Position numbers and translations under genes: made by a program. From positions 735,838-763,337 of the forward strand of contig CAJNDS010002190.1 of NCBI GenBank assembly GCA_905221605.1: DNA of 27,500 bases, written 5' to 3'. The stretch comes from Symbiodinium natans. Taxonomy: Eukaryota > Sar > Dinophyceae > Suessiales > Symbiodiniaceae. The notes beneath the pieces were generated by a model that did not search any database, was not told the origin of the DNA, and was given only the letters and a program-made list of their open reading frames with translations. This document shows, piece by piece, positions 1 to 7,217 of this stretch (its first letter is position 1; each line of letters opens with the position of its first letter).

Positions 1-17
1 TAGGGTCCGGCAAAATT

Positions 18-100
18 GCTAATAGATTCTCTTGCTATGGCCCCTCCATAATCGTACTCTAATCGCCCCCCAAAACCTTATTCTAAGTATTAAGGCCCCT
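18..100. repeat. Dispersed repeat, copy 1
   Basis: This AT-richer block, ending in TTAAGGCCCCT, aligns by eye along its length with 3241-3321 (shared core CCCCCCAAAAC then TATTCTAA), and more weakly with 6024-6107. No coding potential was seen. The family is not recognised. Confidence 0.5.
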
Positions 101-236
101 GAACCCTAAACCCTAAACCCTAAACCCTAAACCCTAAACCCTAAACCCTAAACCCTTAATCCTTAACCCTTAACCCTTAACCCTTAACCCTTACCCCTTA
201 ACCCTTAAACCCTAAACCTTAAACCCTAAACCTATT
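101..236. repeat. Telomere-like C-strand tract
   Basis: Tandem CCCTAAA with CCCTTAA variants. It lies internally and reads C-strand left to right. It is one of many tracts in both orientations, so it does not mark a chromosome end. Confidence 0.9.
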
Positions 237-255
237 ACTTGAGCTCGGAGCAGTG

Positions 256-530
256 ATGGCAACGGAGTTCCCGGCAAAGCTCTATGGGATGGCGCCTTAT
301 TTTCTGGCTGGTTCTTAGTAGGGAATGAGGGAAGCTGAGGCACCCTATATATCCCCCTAGAGATGCCCAGTAGTGCCCTTATTCCCCCTTTTTTTGTGGG
401 GGTTACTCTGGGTGCCTCATTCCCCCAGACCCTACTAAGAGCGCCCTGCGAGCGGGCGGCCGTTTGTGCTTTTTGTTGCCCTCCTTTTTCGGTGCTACTG
501 GATCTGTTGGTTCTTGCAGAAAGGGTTTAG
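256..530 (+). CDS. Possible small two-exon gene (47 aa)
   Basis: The ATG at 256 opens a frame that runs into a stop at 316, inside an inverted-repeat element. If 311-441 is removed as a GT-AG intron, the frame continues from 442 to a TAG at 528. The product would start MATEFPAKLYGMAPY and end in a hydrophobic, Cys-containing stretch (VLLDLLVLAE). A C-strand telomere-like tract precedes it and a G-strand tract begins at its 3' end, the pattern seen around other islands. No family is recognised. The main support is that removing the element preserves phase, which happens by chance one time in three. It could equally be an internal exon with no real ATG. Confidence 0.3.
311..441 (+). mobile_element. 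Inverted-repeat (introner-like) element
   Basis: The left end GTTCTTAGTAGGG and right end CCCTACTAAGAG are inverted copies, and a second inner pair (AGGCACCC / GGGTGCCT) extends the fold. The 131-nt unit begins GT and ends AG, so it could be spliced out. No transposase is present. It is either a non-autonomous MITE or an introner. Confidence 0.5.
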
Positions 531-588
531 GGTTCAGGGTTTAGGGGTCAGGGTTTAGGGTTTAGGGTTGAGGGTTCAGGGTTTAAGG
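523..588. repeat. Telomere-like G-strand tract
   Basis: TTTAGGG mixed with TTCAGGG and TTGAGGG variants. Confidence 0.85.
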
Positions 589-615
589 GCTGAGGCCTGT
601 CGTGGGCCTGGCCCG

Positions 616-793
616 ATAAGAAGCGGCCGAAGCTGGCACTTGAGGGTTTGAGGGTCTAAGGTTCACGTCTCTGTCTTGGTAGCCCAGTGGTGCCCTTTAC
701 CCTTTTGTTAGAATTCTGGGCTCCCGTTAAAACTTTAAGGTAACCAACCAAAAAGGGGTGCCCGTATCAGAATATGGTTACTGGGCGACTAAG
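616..793 (+). mobile_element. Duplicated segment carrying a short TIR element, copy A
   Basis: The first part (ATAAGAAGCGGCCG, then GGTTCACGTCTCTGTCTTGG) is nearly identical to 5858-5919. From 679 to 793 lies a 115-nt unit whose 14-nt ends are inverted copies (CTTGGTAGCCCAGT at 675-688; ACTGGGCGACTAAG at 780-793). It begins GT and ends AG. The left flank reads DKKRPKLALEGL on +, so the duplicated segment may include exon sequence. Confidence 0.55.
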
Positions 794-1050
794 GAACCCT
801 TAAACCTGAAGCTCTTAGTTATCCTTCTGATTTTGAGTTGGAAAGTGGAGTGCCCGGAGCCCGAAATCTAGCAGACTTGAGTCAGCAATCGAGTAGGCAA
901 CCATTGAACTAACCGCGACTAGCCACTACAAAGCCCTGTGGTTAACCTCTGCCTGCACCAGGAAAGGGACAACTGCGGGGTTTCGGGTGTAGGTCTTCGA
1001 GAGAATATCAGTAATCAATCAAAACCTGAAGTTAAAGCCTGGTTGACAAA
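794..1050. other. Spacer, nothing identified
   Basis: Mixed-composition sequence with no telomere tract, no convincing open frame and no recognisable RNA. Confidence 0.4.
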
Positions 1051-1125
1051 CACTAAACCCCAAACGCTAAGCACCAAACCCAGCACCCTAAACCCTAAAC
1101 CCTAAACCCAAAAGTCGAAACCCCG
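1051..1125. repeat. Degenerate C-strand telomere-like tract
   Basis: CCCTAAA and near variants (CACTAAACCCC, GCACCAAACC). Confidence 0.8.
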
Positions 1126-1172
1126 CATAAGGACGGTAGCGCTGCCATTCAAAGTGCCCCGGGTCCACTCAG

Positions 1173-1228
1173 CGGTGAACGTGGGCCCGGACACCTACTA
1201 CGAGATCCTCTACGAGCATAAGGCTCGG
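1173..1228 (+). CDS. Exon-like island
   Basis: An acceptor-like CCACTCAG precedes the island and GTTTGG follows. The frame reads VNVGPDTYYEILYEHKAR with GC-ending codons (TAC TAC GAG ATC CTC). YYEIL faintly recalls the start of J-domains, but HPD and the rest are absent, so no function is assigned. A C-strand tract lies upstream and a G-strand TTCAGGG array starts immediately downstream, matching the proposed repeat-intron polarity. Confidence 0.4.
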
Positions 1229-1236
1229 GTTTGGGG

Positions 1237-1320
1237 TTCAGGGTTCAGGGTTCAGGGTTCAGGGTTCAGGGTTCAGGGTTCAGGGTTCAGGGTTCAGGGT
1301 TCAGGGTTCAGGGTTCAGGG
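1237..1320. repeat. Homogenised TTCAGGG array (12 units)
   Basis: Twelve uninterrupted copies of the variant heptamer TTCAGGG, followed by mixed TTTAGGG to about 1363. Such uniformity implies local expansion of one variant by slippage or unequal exchange rather than telomerase addition. Confidence 0.95.
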
Positions 1321-1524
1321 CTTAGGGTTTAGGCTTTAGGCTTTAGGGTTTAAGGTTTAGGGTCTCAATTACACCCCAACCCCCTAGACCCATACCCTGC
1401 TCGGGAATGGGCCAACAAGGGCCAGGCCCGTTGGATTCGGCGTTGAGGGTTTGGAGTTTAGACAGCAGTGCTTCAGCCGTTCAGTCTCGTTGAGTTGGTT
1501 TGGGTATTGGGGGAGACCTTAAAT

Positions 1525-1972
1525 CCTTAAACCCCTAAACCCCTAAACCCCTAAACCCCTCAACCCCTCAACCCCTCAACCCCTAAACCCCTAAACCCCT
1601 AAACCCCTAAACCCCTAAACCCCTAAACCCCTAAACCCTAAACCCTAAACCCTAAACCCCTACACCCTACACCCTAAACCCTAAACCCTAAACCCTAAAC
1701 CCTAAACCCTAAACCCTAAACCCTAAACCCTAAACCCTAAACCCTAAACCCTAAACCCTAAACCCTAAACCCTAAACCCTAAACCCTAAACCCTAAACCC
1801 TAAACCCTAAACCCTAAACCCTAAACCCTAAACCCTAAACCCTAAACCCTAAACCCTAAACCCTAAACCCTAAACCCTAAACCCTAAAACCCTAAACCCT
1901 AAACCCTAAACCCTAAACCCTAAACCCTAAACCCTAAACCCTAAACCCTAAACCCCAACCCCCCCCCCCCCC
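1525..1972. repeat. Long C-strand tract with 8-mer subregion and C14 run
   Basis: It begins with 8-mers (CCCCTAAA, CCCCTCAA), changes to nearly perfect CCCTAAA 7-mers around 1630-1952, and ends in 14 consecutive C at 1959-1972. Confidence 0.95.
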
Positions 1973-1979
1973 GCCGCAG

Positions 1980-2018
1980 GTGAGATCTAATGCCACGGTC
2001 GAGGAGCTGAGCCGTAAG
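1980..2018 (+). CDS. Micro-exon-like island (39 nt)
   Basis: The acceptor CCGCCGCAG sits at the end of the long C-strand/poly-C tract. Thirteen codons follow in phase 0 (VRSNATVEELSRK), then AAG|GTGGAT as donor. Charged helix-like composition and matching splice signals support an exon; its small size makes chance plausible. Confidence 0.35.
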
Positions 2019-2052
2019 GTGGATCTTTAGACTTGCTTTCGGGATGTCACGC

Positions 2053-2530
2053 CAAACCCTAAACCCTAAACCCTAAACCCCAATCCCCAATCCCCAATCC
2101 CCAAACCCCAAACCCCAAACCCTAAACCCTAAAACCTAAGACCTAAACCCTAAACCAAAAACTAGACCGGAAACCCTAAACCCTAAACCGTAAACCCCGA
2201 GACCTTCGTTAGTAACCTGCTGTGGTTCGAAAACCCTGAATCCTGAAGGCCCAAACCCCCCAACACCCCAAGCTCTAGATCTTAAACCCTGCAGCCTCAA
2301 AACCCTAAGTGCTAAACATCCTGCAGGGACCTAGCGCGTAATGCTTGATAGCCCTGCCTGTTCACGCCCCAAATTTCTGGGGACCCAAACCCCAAACCCC
2401 AAACCCCAAACCCCAAACCCCAAACCCCAAACCCCAAACCCCAAACCCCAAACCCTCAACCCTAAATCTTACCCCCTGCACCGTAAAAAACCCCTAAACC
2501 CTCAACCCTAAACCCATTAAAACCCCTAAA
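2053..2530. repeat. Mixed C-strand repeats including a CCCCAAA block
   Basis: CCCTAAA, CCCCAAT and CCCCAAA variants interrupted by short unique pieces. A clean CCCCAAA heptamer block spans about 2384-2451. No gene was seen in the interruptions. Confidence 0.85.
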
Positions 2531-2567
2531 CATCCTGGACCCAGTCAGGCGCTCCCCGCTTGTACAG

Positions 2568-2645
2568 CAAGCCTCCCCTGCAAATGCCAGGGAGGAGGAA
2601 GCATTGCAACAGCTTTTGGGACTCCGACAAGGGGCCTTTGAGGGG
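2568..2645 (+). CDS. Exon-like island (26 codons)
   Basis: CTTGTACAG acts as acceptor and GTGGTTTGGGG as donor. The phase-0 frame contains REEEALQQLLGLRQGAFEG, an amphipathic charged stretch. A second frame is also open, so the protein reading is not certain. It is followed by a compact hairpin-forming intron-like stretch. Confidence 0.4.
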
Positions 2646-2744
2646 GTGGTTTGGGGTTTAGGGTTTGGGGTTTAGGGTTTAGGGTTTAGGGTTTAAAAGT
2701 TTTAGTGCTTTGTCTCTTTTAAACCCTAAGCCCCTAAACCACAG
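2646..2744 (+). other. Telomere-repeat intron candidate with complementary ends
   Basis: 99 nt beginning GTGGTTTGGGGTTTAGGG and ending GCCCCTAAACCACAG. The G-strand repeats of the 5' half are complementary to the C-strand repeats of the 3' half, including GTGGTTT against AAACCAC right at the splice sites. This is the clearest compact example of the arrangement in the window. The phases of the flanking islands do not agree in the frames I favour. Confidence 0.45.
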
Positions 2745-2863
2745 AAGAGGCCGCCAGCAGTGTAAAGAGCTCCGGTGCCTGTACAGCTGCTGGCGGCTGC
2801 GTGACGCGCGACAGAACCCCCTCCCCGGCCGACGGGAAGTCAAAAAGGAACGCTAGGAATAGG
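2745..2863 (+). CDS. Exon-like island
   Basis: It follows AACCACAG and precedes GTTTAGGG. One frame reads EAASSVKSSGACTAAGGCV, then TRDRTPSPADGKSKRNARN, low-complexity and basic. Two perfect 11-bp inverted halves (2750-2760 and 2787-2797, GCCGCCAGCAG / CTGCTGGCGGC) lie inside. A second frame is also open. Confidence 0.35.
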
Positions 2864-2935
2864 GTTTAGGGTTTAGGGTTGAGGGTTGAGGGTTGAGGGT
2901 TGAGGGTTTAGGGTTTAGGGTTTAGGGTTAGGGTA
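2864..2935. repeat. G-strand telomere-like tract
   Basis: TTTAGGG and TTGAGGG units starting directly after the preceding island. Confidence 0.9.
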
Positions 2936-3033
2936 GCATTCCTCAGCGGTTAGGCGTAGGGTTTCGGGTTTAGGTTTCAGGTGCGTAGGAACTCCAATTT
3001 TGCACCCTAATCTCGTAAGCCCTAAACCCCACA

Positions 3034-3150
3034 ATGCCTGAACCGCAAAGTCTGCGCCAGCTGAGCTTGGGGAAGTCCAGGTTGCTGCTTTCCCCCCCGC
3101 GCTTCAAGTGGAAGACTAGAGCTCCATGGGCAGTTAGTTACAAATCCTAA
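3034..3150 (+). CDS. Small ATG-initiated frame (38 aa)
   Basis: ATG to TAA, 39 codons including the stop, in a non-repeat island between telomere-like tracts. It starts MPEPQSLRQLSLGKSRLLL and is basic towards the end. It could be a first exon or an exon with an internal Met. No family is recognised. An open frame of this length is only weak evidence. Confidence 0.25.
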   Translation: MPEPQSLRQLSLGKSRLLLSPPRFKWKTRAPWAVSYKS

Positions 3151-3240
3151 GCCCCCAAACCCCCCGTAAACCCTAAACCCAACACCATCTGAAGAAGAAT
3201 GCGTATACCCCGAGTTAAGGGGCTTAGGGTTCAGAATATT

Positions 3241-3321
3241 TACTAATCGTATTCCCTTATGACCCCTTTACAATTATGTTGTTAGAACCCCCCAAAACGC
3301 TATTCTAATTATCAAGGCCCC
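3241..3321. repeat. Dispersed repeat, copy 2
   Basis: Matches 18-100 along its length, ending in the shared CAAGGCCCCT. Confidence 0.5.
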
Positions 3322-3345
3322 TTTTTAAGAGGTTTAGGGTTTAGG

Positions 3346-3396
3346 GGTCTTGCGGTCTTGGGGTCTTGCGGTCTGGGGGTCTGGGGGTCTTGGGCG
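3346..3396. repeat. GGTCTTG-type minisatellite
   Basis: Short tandem units GGTCTTGCGGTCTTGGGGTC and variants. The minus-strand reading across it is a low-complexity artefact. Confidence 0.7.
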
Positions 3397-3527
3397 TCTT
3401 GCGCCTTTAGGCAACCTGGCAGGTGAGAGGCCTCACCCCCTAGGCTGGAAGTAGTCGCGCAGGTGACCTTTTCGAAACCCCGTGCTTGAGGGGGTTTAGG
3501 GTTTAGGGTTTTGCAGTTTAGGGGTGT

Positions 3528-3545
3528 GGGGGGGGGGGGGGGGGG
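3528..3545. repeat. Poly-G run (18)
   Basis: Eighteen consecutive G directly downstream of G-strand telomere-like units. Confidence 0.95.
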
Positions 3546-3830
3546 AATGTAGTGTAATCCTGGTGCAATCCCCAAAGGTTGACCCCCTAGTGCCCCCTCG
3601 GAAGCTGGGACCCTATACACTAAGCCCTAAACCCTGCACCCTCCGAACCCTGAAGTTTTAGGAGGTCGGGGGTCGTTTAGGAGGTCGGGGGTCGAGGGTG
3701 TATATACTAGTGTTCTCAACCTAAGCCTAAACACCCCGAAAGCCCTAAACCCCCAAACCCCAAACCCTAAACCCCAAACCCCAAACCCTAAACCCTAAAC
3801 CCGAAAGGTGTTCCGAAGGGCGTTACGCAG

Positions 3831-3902
3831 AAGACGGTGGGGCTGGGACCTCGGAGAGCAGTATCGGGAGTGGTGTACCTGACAAGCATTGCTACAAGAG
3901 TA
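3831..3902 (+). CDS. Exon-like island
   Basis: The acceptor GTTACGCAG follows a C-strand tract, and TAGGGTTTAGGG follows the island. One frame reads GAGTSESSIGSGVPDKHCYK. An alternative frame is open as well and runs on through the following repeat. Confidence 0.3.
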
Positions 3903-4007
3903 GGGTTTAGGGTTTCACTAGGGCATAGGTTTCAGAACCAATCTTACACCCCGACGGGAGTCCTACACCCAGGAAGCTCCACCCTGAACCCTACACCCGA
4001 AACGCCA

Positions 4008-4187
4008 AGCGTCCGGATTCTTGACAACCGTGAAGAGGTGCTTTCTAACCACCTGTTCTGGTCACTCTCTTTAAGCTCAAGCACGCAGATGCTGCGTGGT
4101 CTTCTTTCTGGTGCTACTGAAATCCTAGGCTGCTGGGGAACTTATAGGATTGGATTTCATCTCGGAATGTATTCAGAGGGCTTTTGA
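4008..4187 (+). CDS. Exon-like terminal segment (about 58 codons)
   Basis: A unique, non-repeat block with a frame ending in TGA at 4185-4187. It reads ILDNREEVLSNHLFWSLSLS and then QMLRGLLSGATEILGCWGTY. This is one of the longest unique open stretches in the left third and has varied composition. The upstream part of the same frame (3837-4007) runs through telomere-like sequence and is probably intronic. No family is recognised. Confidence 0.4.
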   Translation, partial: SVRILDNREEVLSNHLFWSLSLSSSTQMLRGLLSGATEILGCWGTYRIGFHLGMYSEGF

Positions 4188-4217
4188 GCGCCAAACTGGG
4201 GGGTCCTTGGGTGTATT

Positions 4218-4500
4218 GGTTTCGGGTATTTAGGATTTTGGGGTTCAGGGTTGAGGGTCTTGGGGGTTTAGGGTATTTAGGGTCAGTAGGGTCTCGGGTA
4301 TTAAAGATGTTTTCTGACTTGTAGGTTTCGGGTCTTTAGGGTTTAGGGTTGAGGGTTTTTGGGGTTTAGGGTATGTAGGCTCAGTAGGGTCTCGGGTCTT
4401 TAGGGTCTTTCTGGCTTTTAAGTTTCGGGTCTTCAGGGTTTAGGGTTTAGGGCTTAGGGTTTTTGTTTTGGGGCTTAGGGCTTTTGGGGTTTACGGCTTA
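4218..4500. repeat. Degenerate G-strand repeats
   Basis: TTTAGGG variants with longer imperfect units such as GGGTCTTTAGGGTTTAGGG and GTAGGCTCAGTAGGGTCTCG, repeated around 4270-4420. No gene was seen. Confidence 0.75.
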
Positions 4501-4502
4501 GG

Positions 4503-4568
4503 GCGGCCAGGACACGGGGACCTGCTGCCGCGGCCAAACGCGGGGAGCCCTGGAAATCGGCCTTCTGG
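4503..4568 (+). CDS. Exon-like island
   Basis: GC-rich block reading AARTRGPAAAAKRGEPWKSA between G-strand tracts, followed by GGTCTAG. Flanked by the G-strand on both sides, unlike most islands. Support is composition only. Confidence 0.25.
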
Positions 4569-4596
4569 GTCTAGGGTCTTAGGGTTTTATGTAGGG

Positions 4597-4728
4597 TTTG
4601 GGTTTAGGGTTTAGGGTTTAGGGTTTAGGGTTTAGGGTTTAGGGTTTAGGGTTTAGGGTTCAGGGTTCAGGGTTCAGGGTTCAGGGTTCAGGGTTCAGGG
4701 TTCAGGGTTCAGGGTTCAGGGTTCAGGG
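4597..4728. repeat. TTTAGGG then TTCAGGG (10 units) array
   Basis: Perfect TTTAGGG units switch abruptly to ten perfect TTCAGGG units at 4659-4728. Confidence 0.95.
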
Positions 4729-4875
4729 TTCACGTTTTAGGGTTCAGGTTTTCGGGTTTAAGGCTGAGTTGTTAGTGTGTGTTGATAGGGATTGAAGGGC
4801 TGAGAGCGTCCAAAGGTCTTAATAACAAAACCTTCTGAACTAAACTTAAAACTCTTAAACCTAAACCCTGCGCAG

Positions 4876-4909
4876 GACCCTGGGGATGCCTCAGAAGCTT
4901 CAAACGAAG
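4876..4909 (+). CDS. Micro-exon-like island (34 nt)
   Basis: The acceptor CCCTGCGCAG follows a C-strand stretch, then DPGDASEASNE, then AAG|GCTTAAG (GC-type donor). Very short; plausible only in context. Confidence 0.25.
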
Positions 4910-5082
4910 GCTTAAGTTGAGAGACTTTTGTTTCTGGTTCCTGAGGGCTTCACGGTTTCGTTTTCATGAAGTTAACTTTTGTTGTGTGTCCAAGGCCTTC
5001 GGGTTATTTTTTTGGCTCATCTGCGTCAACCGAACGGAATCATCAGCTGGGGCCACGTTAAGGGTTGAGGATTGATTGAGGC
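4910..5082 (+). other. Unique spacer with a weak exon-like piece
   Basis: AT/GC-mixed sequence. The part from about 5018 reads AHLRQPNGIISWGHVKG after a T-rich stretch. No splice sites are good enough to define an exon. Confidence 0.2.
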
Positions 5083-5227
5083 GGTTTAGGGTTTAGGGTT
5101 TAGGGTTTAGGATTGAGGGGGTTGAGGTGGTTTAGGGCTTCAGGGGATAGGGTTTCGGATAGACCCTGTAACGTTTTGAACTTTGGCTTGCTGACATAAA
5201 CGTAGCCTTGCTGTGCCTCTTTTACAG

Positions 5228-5275
5228 CATCTTCCTGGCAGTTTAGAGGGCCCAAAAGGGCCGAACCCTGGACTC
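5228..5275 (+). CDS. Exon-like island with good splice sites (48 nt)
   Basis: A pyrimidine tract with TGCCTCTTTTACAG precedes it and the consensus-like donor GTAAGCC follows. In phase 0 it reads HLPGSLEGPKGPNPGL, and its length is a multiple of three. Splicing to 5396 keeps an open frame. This pair gives the best conventional splice signals in the left half. Confidence 0.45.
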
Positions 5276-5395
5276 GTAAGCCCTTTCGCCCTAAACCCTA
5301 AACCCCTAAACCCTAAACCCTAAACCCCAAACCCTAAACCCCAAACCCTAAACCCTAAACCCTAGACCCTAAACCGCCCCTGTGTGGCTCCGCAG
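5276..5395 (+). other. Telomere-repeat intron candidate
   Basis: 120 nt from GTAAGCC to GGCTCCGCAG, with the interior (about 5287-5374) made of CCCTAAA/CCCCAAA repeats. The intron has conventional ends, and only the filling is telomere-like. Confidence 0.45.
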
Positions 5396-5457
5396 CGAGC
5401 CGAGAGGTCCGGAAGTGAAGCTGACGCCCGAAAGCCAGGGACCCGGCTTCCTGGAAG
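5396..5457 (+). CDS. Exon-like island (62 nt)
   Basis: The acceptor is GGCTCCGCAG and the donor is GAAG|GTTTAGGG. In the frame continuing from the preceding island it reads RAERSGSEADARKPGTRLPG. A second frame is open (EPRGPEVKLTPESQGPGFLE). A C-strand tract precedes and a G-strand tract follows. Confidence 0.4.
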
Positions 5458-5640
5458 GTTTAGGGCTTAGGGGTTCGGGGTTTAGGGTTTAGGGTTTAGG
5501 GTTGAGGGTTGAGGGTTGAGGCTTGAGGGTTGAGGGTTGAGGGTTAGGGTTTAGGGTTGAGGGTTAGGGTTTTGGGGTTTCAGGTTTTTATTAAGCGTTT
5601 TGAGGGTTTGGGTTGAGGGTTTTGGAGTTTAGGGTTTTAG
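5458..5640. repeat. G-strand telomere-like tract
   Basis: TTTAGGG and TTGAGGG units, degenerating toward 5640. Confidence 0.9.
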
Positions 5641-5644
5641 GGTT

Positions 5645-5765
5645 CAGCACAAGAGCGAAAAAAATGCGAAGCAGGAAGCATGACGCCGATGCAGGCCTCG
5701 CTGGGCACTTTAAAAGTCCCTTCAACAGGCCAAAATACAGGGATCGGAATAGTCACTCATTGTAT
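5645..5765 (+). CDS. Exon-like island
   Basis: A unique block between two G-strand tracts. One frame reads MRSRKHDADAGLAGHFKSPF then NRPKYRDRNSHSLY, basic and varied. Another frame is also open (CEAGSMTPMQASLGTLK). An acceptor-like GGTTCAG precedes. Confidence 0.3.
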
Positions 5766-5857
5766 TTAGGGTTTAGGGTTTAGGGTTTAGGGCTTAGGGT
5801 TTAGGCTTTAGGGTTTAGGGTTTAGGGTTTAGGGTTTAGGGTTTAGGGTTTGGTGGT

Positions 5858-6020
5858 ATAAGAAGCGGCCGCAGCTGGCGGTGTAGGGTTGAGGGTCGAA
5901 GGTTCACGTCTCTGTCTTGGTAGCCCAGTGCTACCCTTTGGCCTTTTTTGTTGCGTCTGGGTTCCCTCATAATGTAACCAACTGTAAAAATGCTTAGTAT
6001 ATGGTTACTGGGCCATCAAG
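5858..6020 (+). mobile_element. Duplicated segment carrying a short TIR element, copy B
   Basis: Second copy of 616-793. The GT...AG unit here is 5920-6020 (101 nt), with inverted ends CTTGGTAGCCCAGT (5916-5929) and ACTGGGCCATCAAG (6007-6020). The interior has diverged and shortened while the ends are kept. The exon-like left flank ends in a stop in this copy. Confidence 0.55.
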
Positions 6021-6350
6021 GTTGGTAATACCATACCCCTGTGGTCCCTATATAATTTTACGACAATCACCTTCAAACCTTTAGTCTCATTTCTAAGGCC
6101 CCTATAGTAGCTCGGTTTCTCATTCTCGCGCTCCATGCCAAGAACCGGTTAGGCTTTCACCTTCAAAGTCGTATGTGTTCCTTGGTTTAGGGGTTTAGGG
6201 TTTAGGGTCTAGGGATTAGGGCTCAGGGTTTAGGGTTCAGGGTTCGATAGGTAGTAGACAGCCTGGGAAGTTTATACCTTGTATCGGGTGGTGGGGTGTT
6301 TGGAATTTGGGTTTAGGGATTTACGATTGAGACTTTTGCGGGGTTCTGAT
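6021..6350. other. Spacer with a third weak dispersed-repeat copy
   Basis: 6024-6107 resembles 18-100. G-strand repeats lie at 6190-6240. No gene was seen. Confidence 0.35.
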
Positions 6351-6399
6351 TTCCCTAAACCGGCCCTGCCTCACTCACCTGTCGTTTGGTGTCAATTGA

Positions 6400-6566
6400 A
6401 CCCCTGAGCCACACAACCGTCCCAAGTAACCGCCCCAAGCTTGCCATGAGACCCAATTGAGCCAAAGTACCCCACAAGTGACCCGAGTGCATGTTCCTTG
6501 TGTTCATTCCCAGTGCCCCAAGTGTCAAGTGCTTCAAGTGATCCAGACCCAAGCGTCCCAGGTGCT
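6400..6566. repeat. CAAGTG-type minisatellite
   Basis: Degenerate ~9-10-bp units of the form CAAGTGNCCC. The same motif resumes at 6840-6935 and 7015-7065, flanking the TIR element and further tracts. Minus-strand readings across it are repeat artefacts. Confidence 0.7.
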
Positions 6567-6567
6567 C

Positions 6568-6851
6568 TACTTGGAGGTTCATGGTACTTATTATCCAATT
6601 TTAAACTGTACTTATAACTTATAACTTTTAACTGTACTTATAACCATTTTAGAGGGCACTTAAGGGGCATATAAGTCGGATATCAGTACAGTCATAATGG
6701 TTAATAAGTACCCCTAAACCCAAAACCCTAAACCCGAAACCCTAAACCTTAAACCCTAAACCCTAAGCCCTAAGCCCTAAACCCTAAACCCTAAACCCTA
6801 AGCCCTAAACCCTACTATAATCGGTTGATAAGTACCACGAATCTCCAAGTA
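6568..6851. mobile_element. TIR element (TACTTGGAGG family), interrupted by telomere repeats
   Basis: The left end TACTTGGAGGTTCATGGTAC is matched in inverse by GTACCACGAATCTCCAAGTA at 6832-6851. The interior contains repeated CTGTACTTATAAC. C-strand telomere-like repeats (6713-6812) interrupt the right side between two ~20-bp direct repeats. A shorter copy is at 18078-18248. Confidence 0.6.
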
Positions 6852-7095
6852 AGCGACCCATGTGACACAAATCTTGGGTGGCCCAGGTGCTCCAGTGTCC
6901 CAAAGTGACCCAAGTGCCCCACCAAGTGCTCCCTACGACCCAAGTTTAGGGTTTAGGGTTTCGGGTTTAGGGTTTAGGGTTTAGTATGTAGGGTTTAGGT
7001 GTCTTAAGGAAGTTCCAAAGTGACCTAAGCGACTCAAGTGTCCCAAGTGACCCAAGGGTCCCCAGCAAAAGCCAGCCAAAGTGTCCTTAAGCTCC
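6852..7095. repeat. CAAGTG minisatellite and G-strand repeats
   Basis: Further CAAGTGNCCC units on both sides of a G-strand stretch (6944-7000). No gene was seen. Confidence 0.6.
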
Positions 7096-7206
7096 CTAAA
7101 CCCTAAACCCTAAACCCTAAACCCTAAACCCTAAACCCTAAACCCTAAACCCTAAACCCTAAACCCTAAACCCTAAACCCTAAACCCTAAACCCTAAACC
7201 CTAAAC
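7096..7206. repeat. C-strand CCCTAAA array
   Basis: About sixteen near-perfect CCCTAAA units. Confidence 0.95.
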
Positions 7207-7217
7207 CTTGAGTTTTC

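Noticed and set aside
1173-1228. J-domain (DnaJ) exon
   Set aside because: Only YYEIL matches; the HPD motif and the remaining helices are absent.
1154-1339. A 61-codon gene across the TTCAGGG array
   Set aside because: Most of it is a translated heptamer repeat (alternating VQGSGFR). Only the first part (to about 1228) has non-repeat coding character.
1520-1972. A true chromosome end
   Set aside because: Tracts occur throughout in both orientations with unique DNA on either side, and the longest arrays are internal. Nothing indicates a terminus.
6355-6598. Two overlapping minus-strand frames
   Set aside because: They lie on the CAAGTG minisatellite and differ only by repeat phase.
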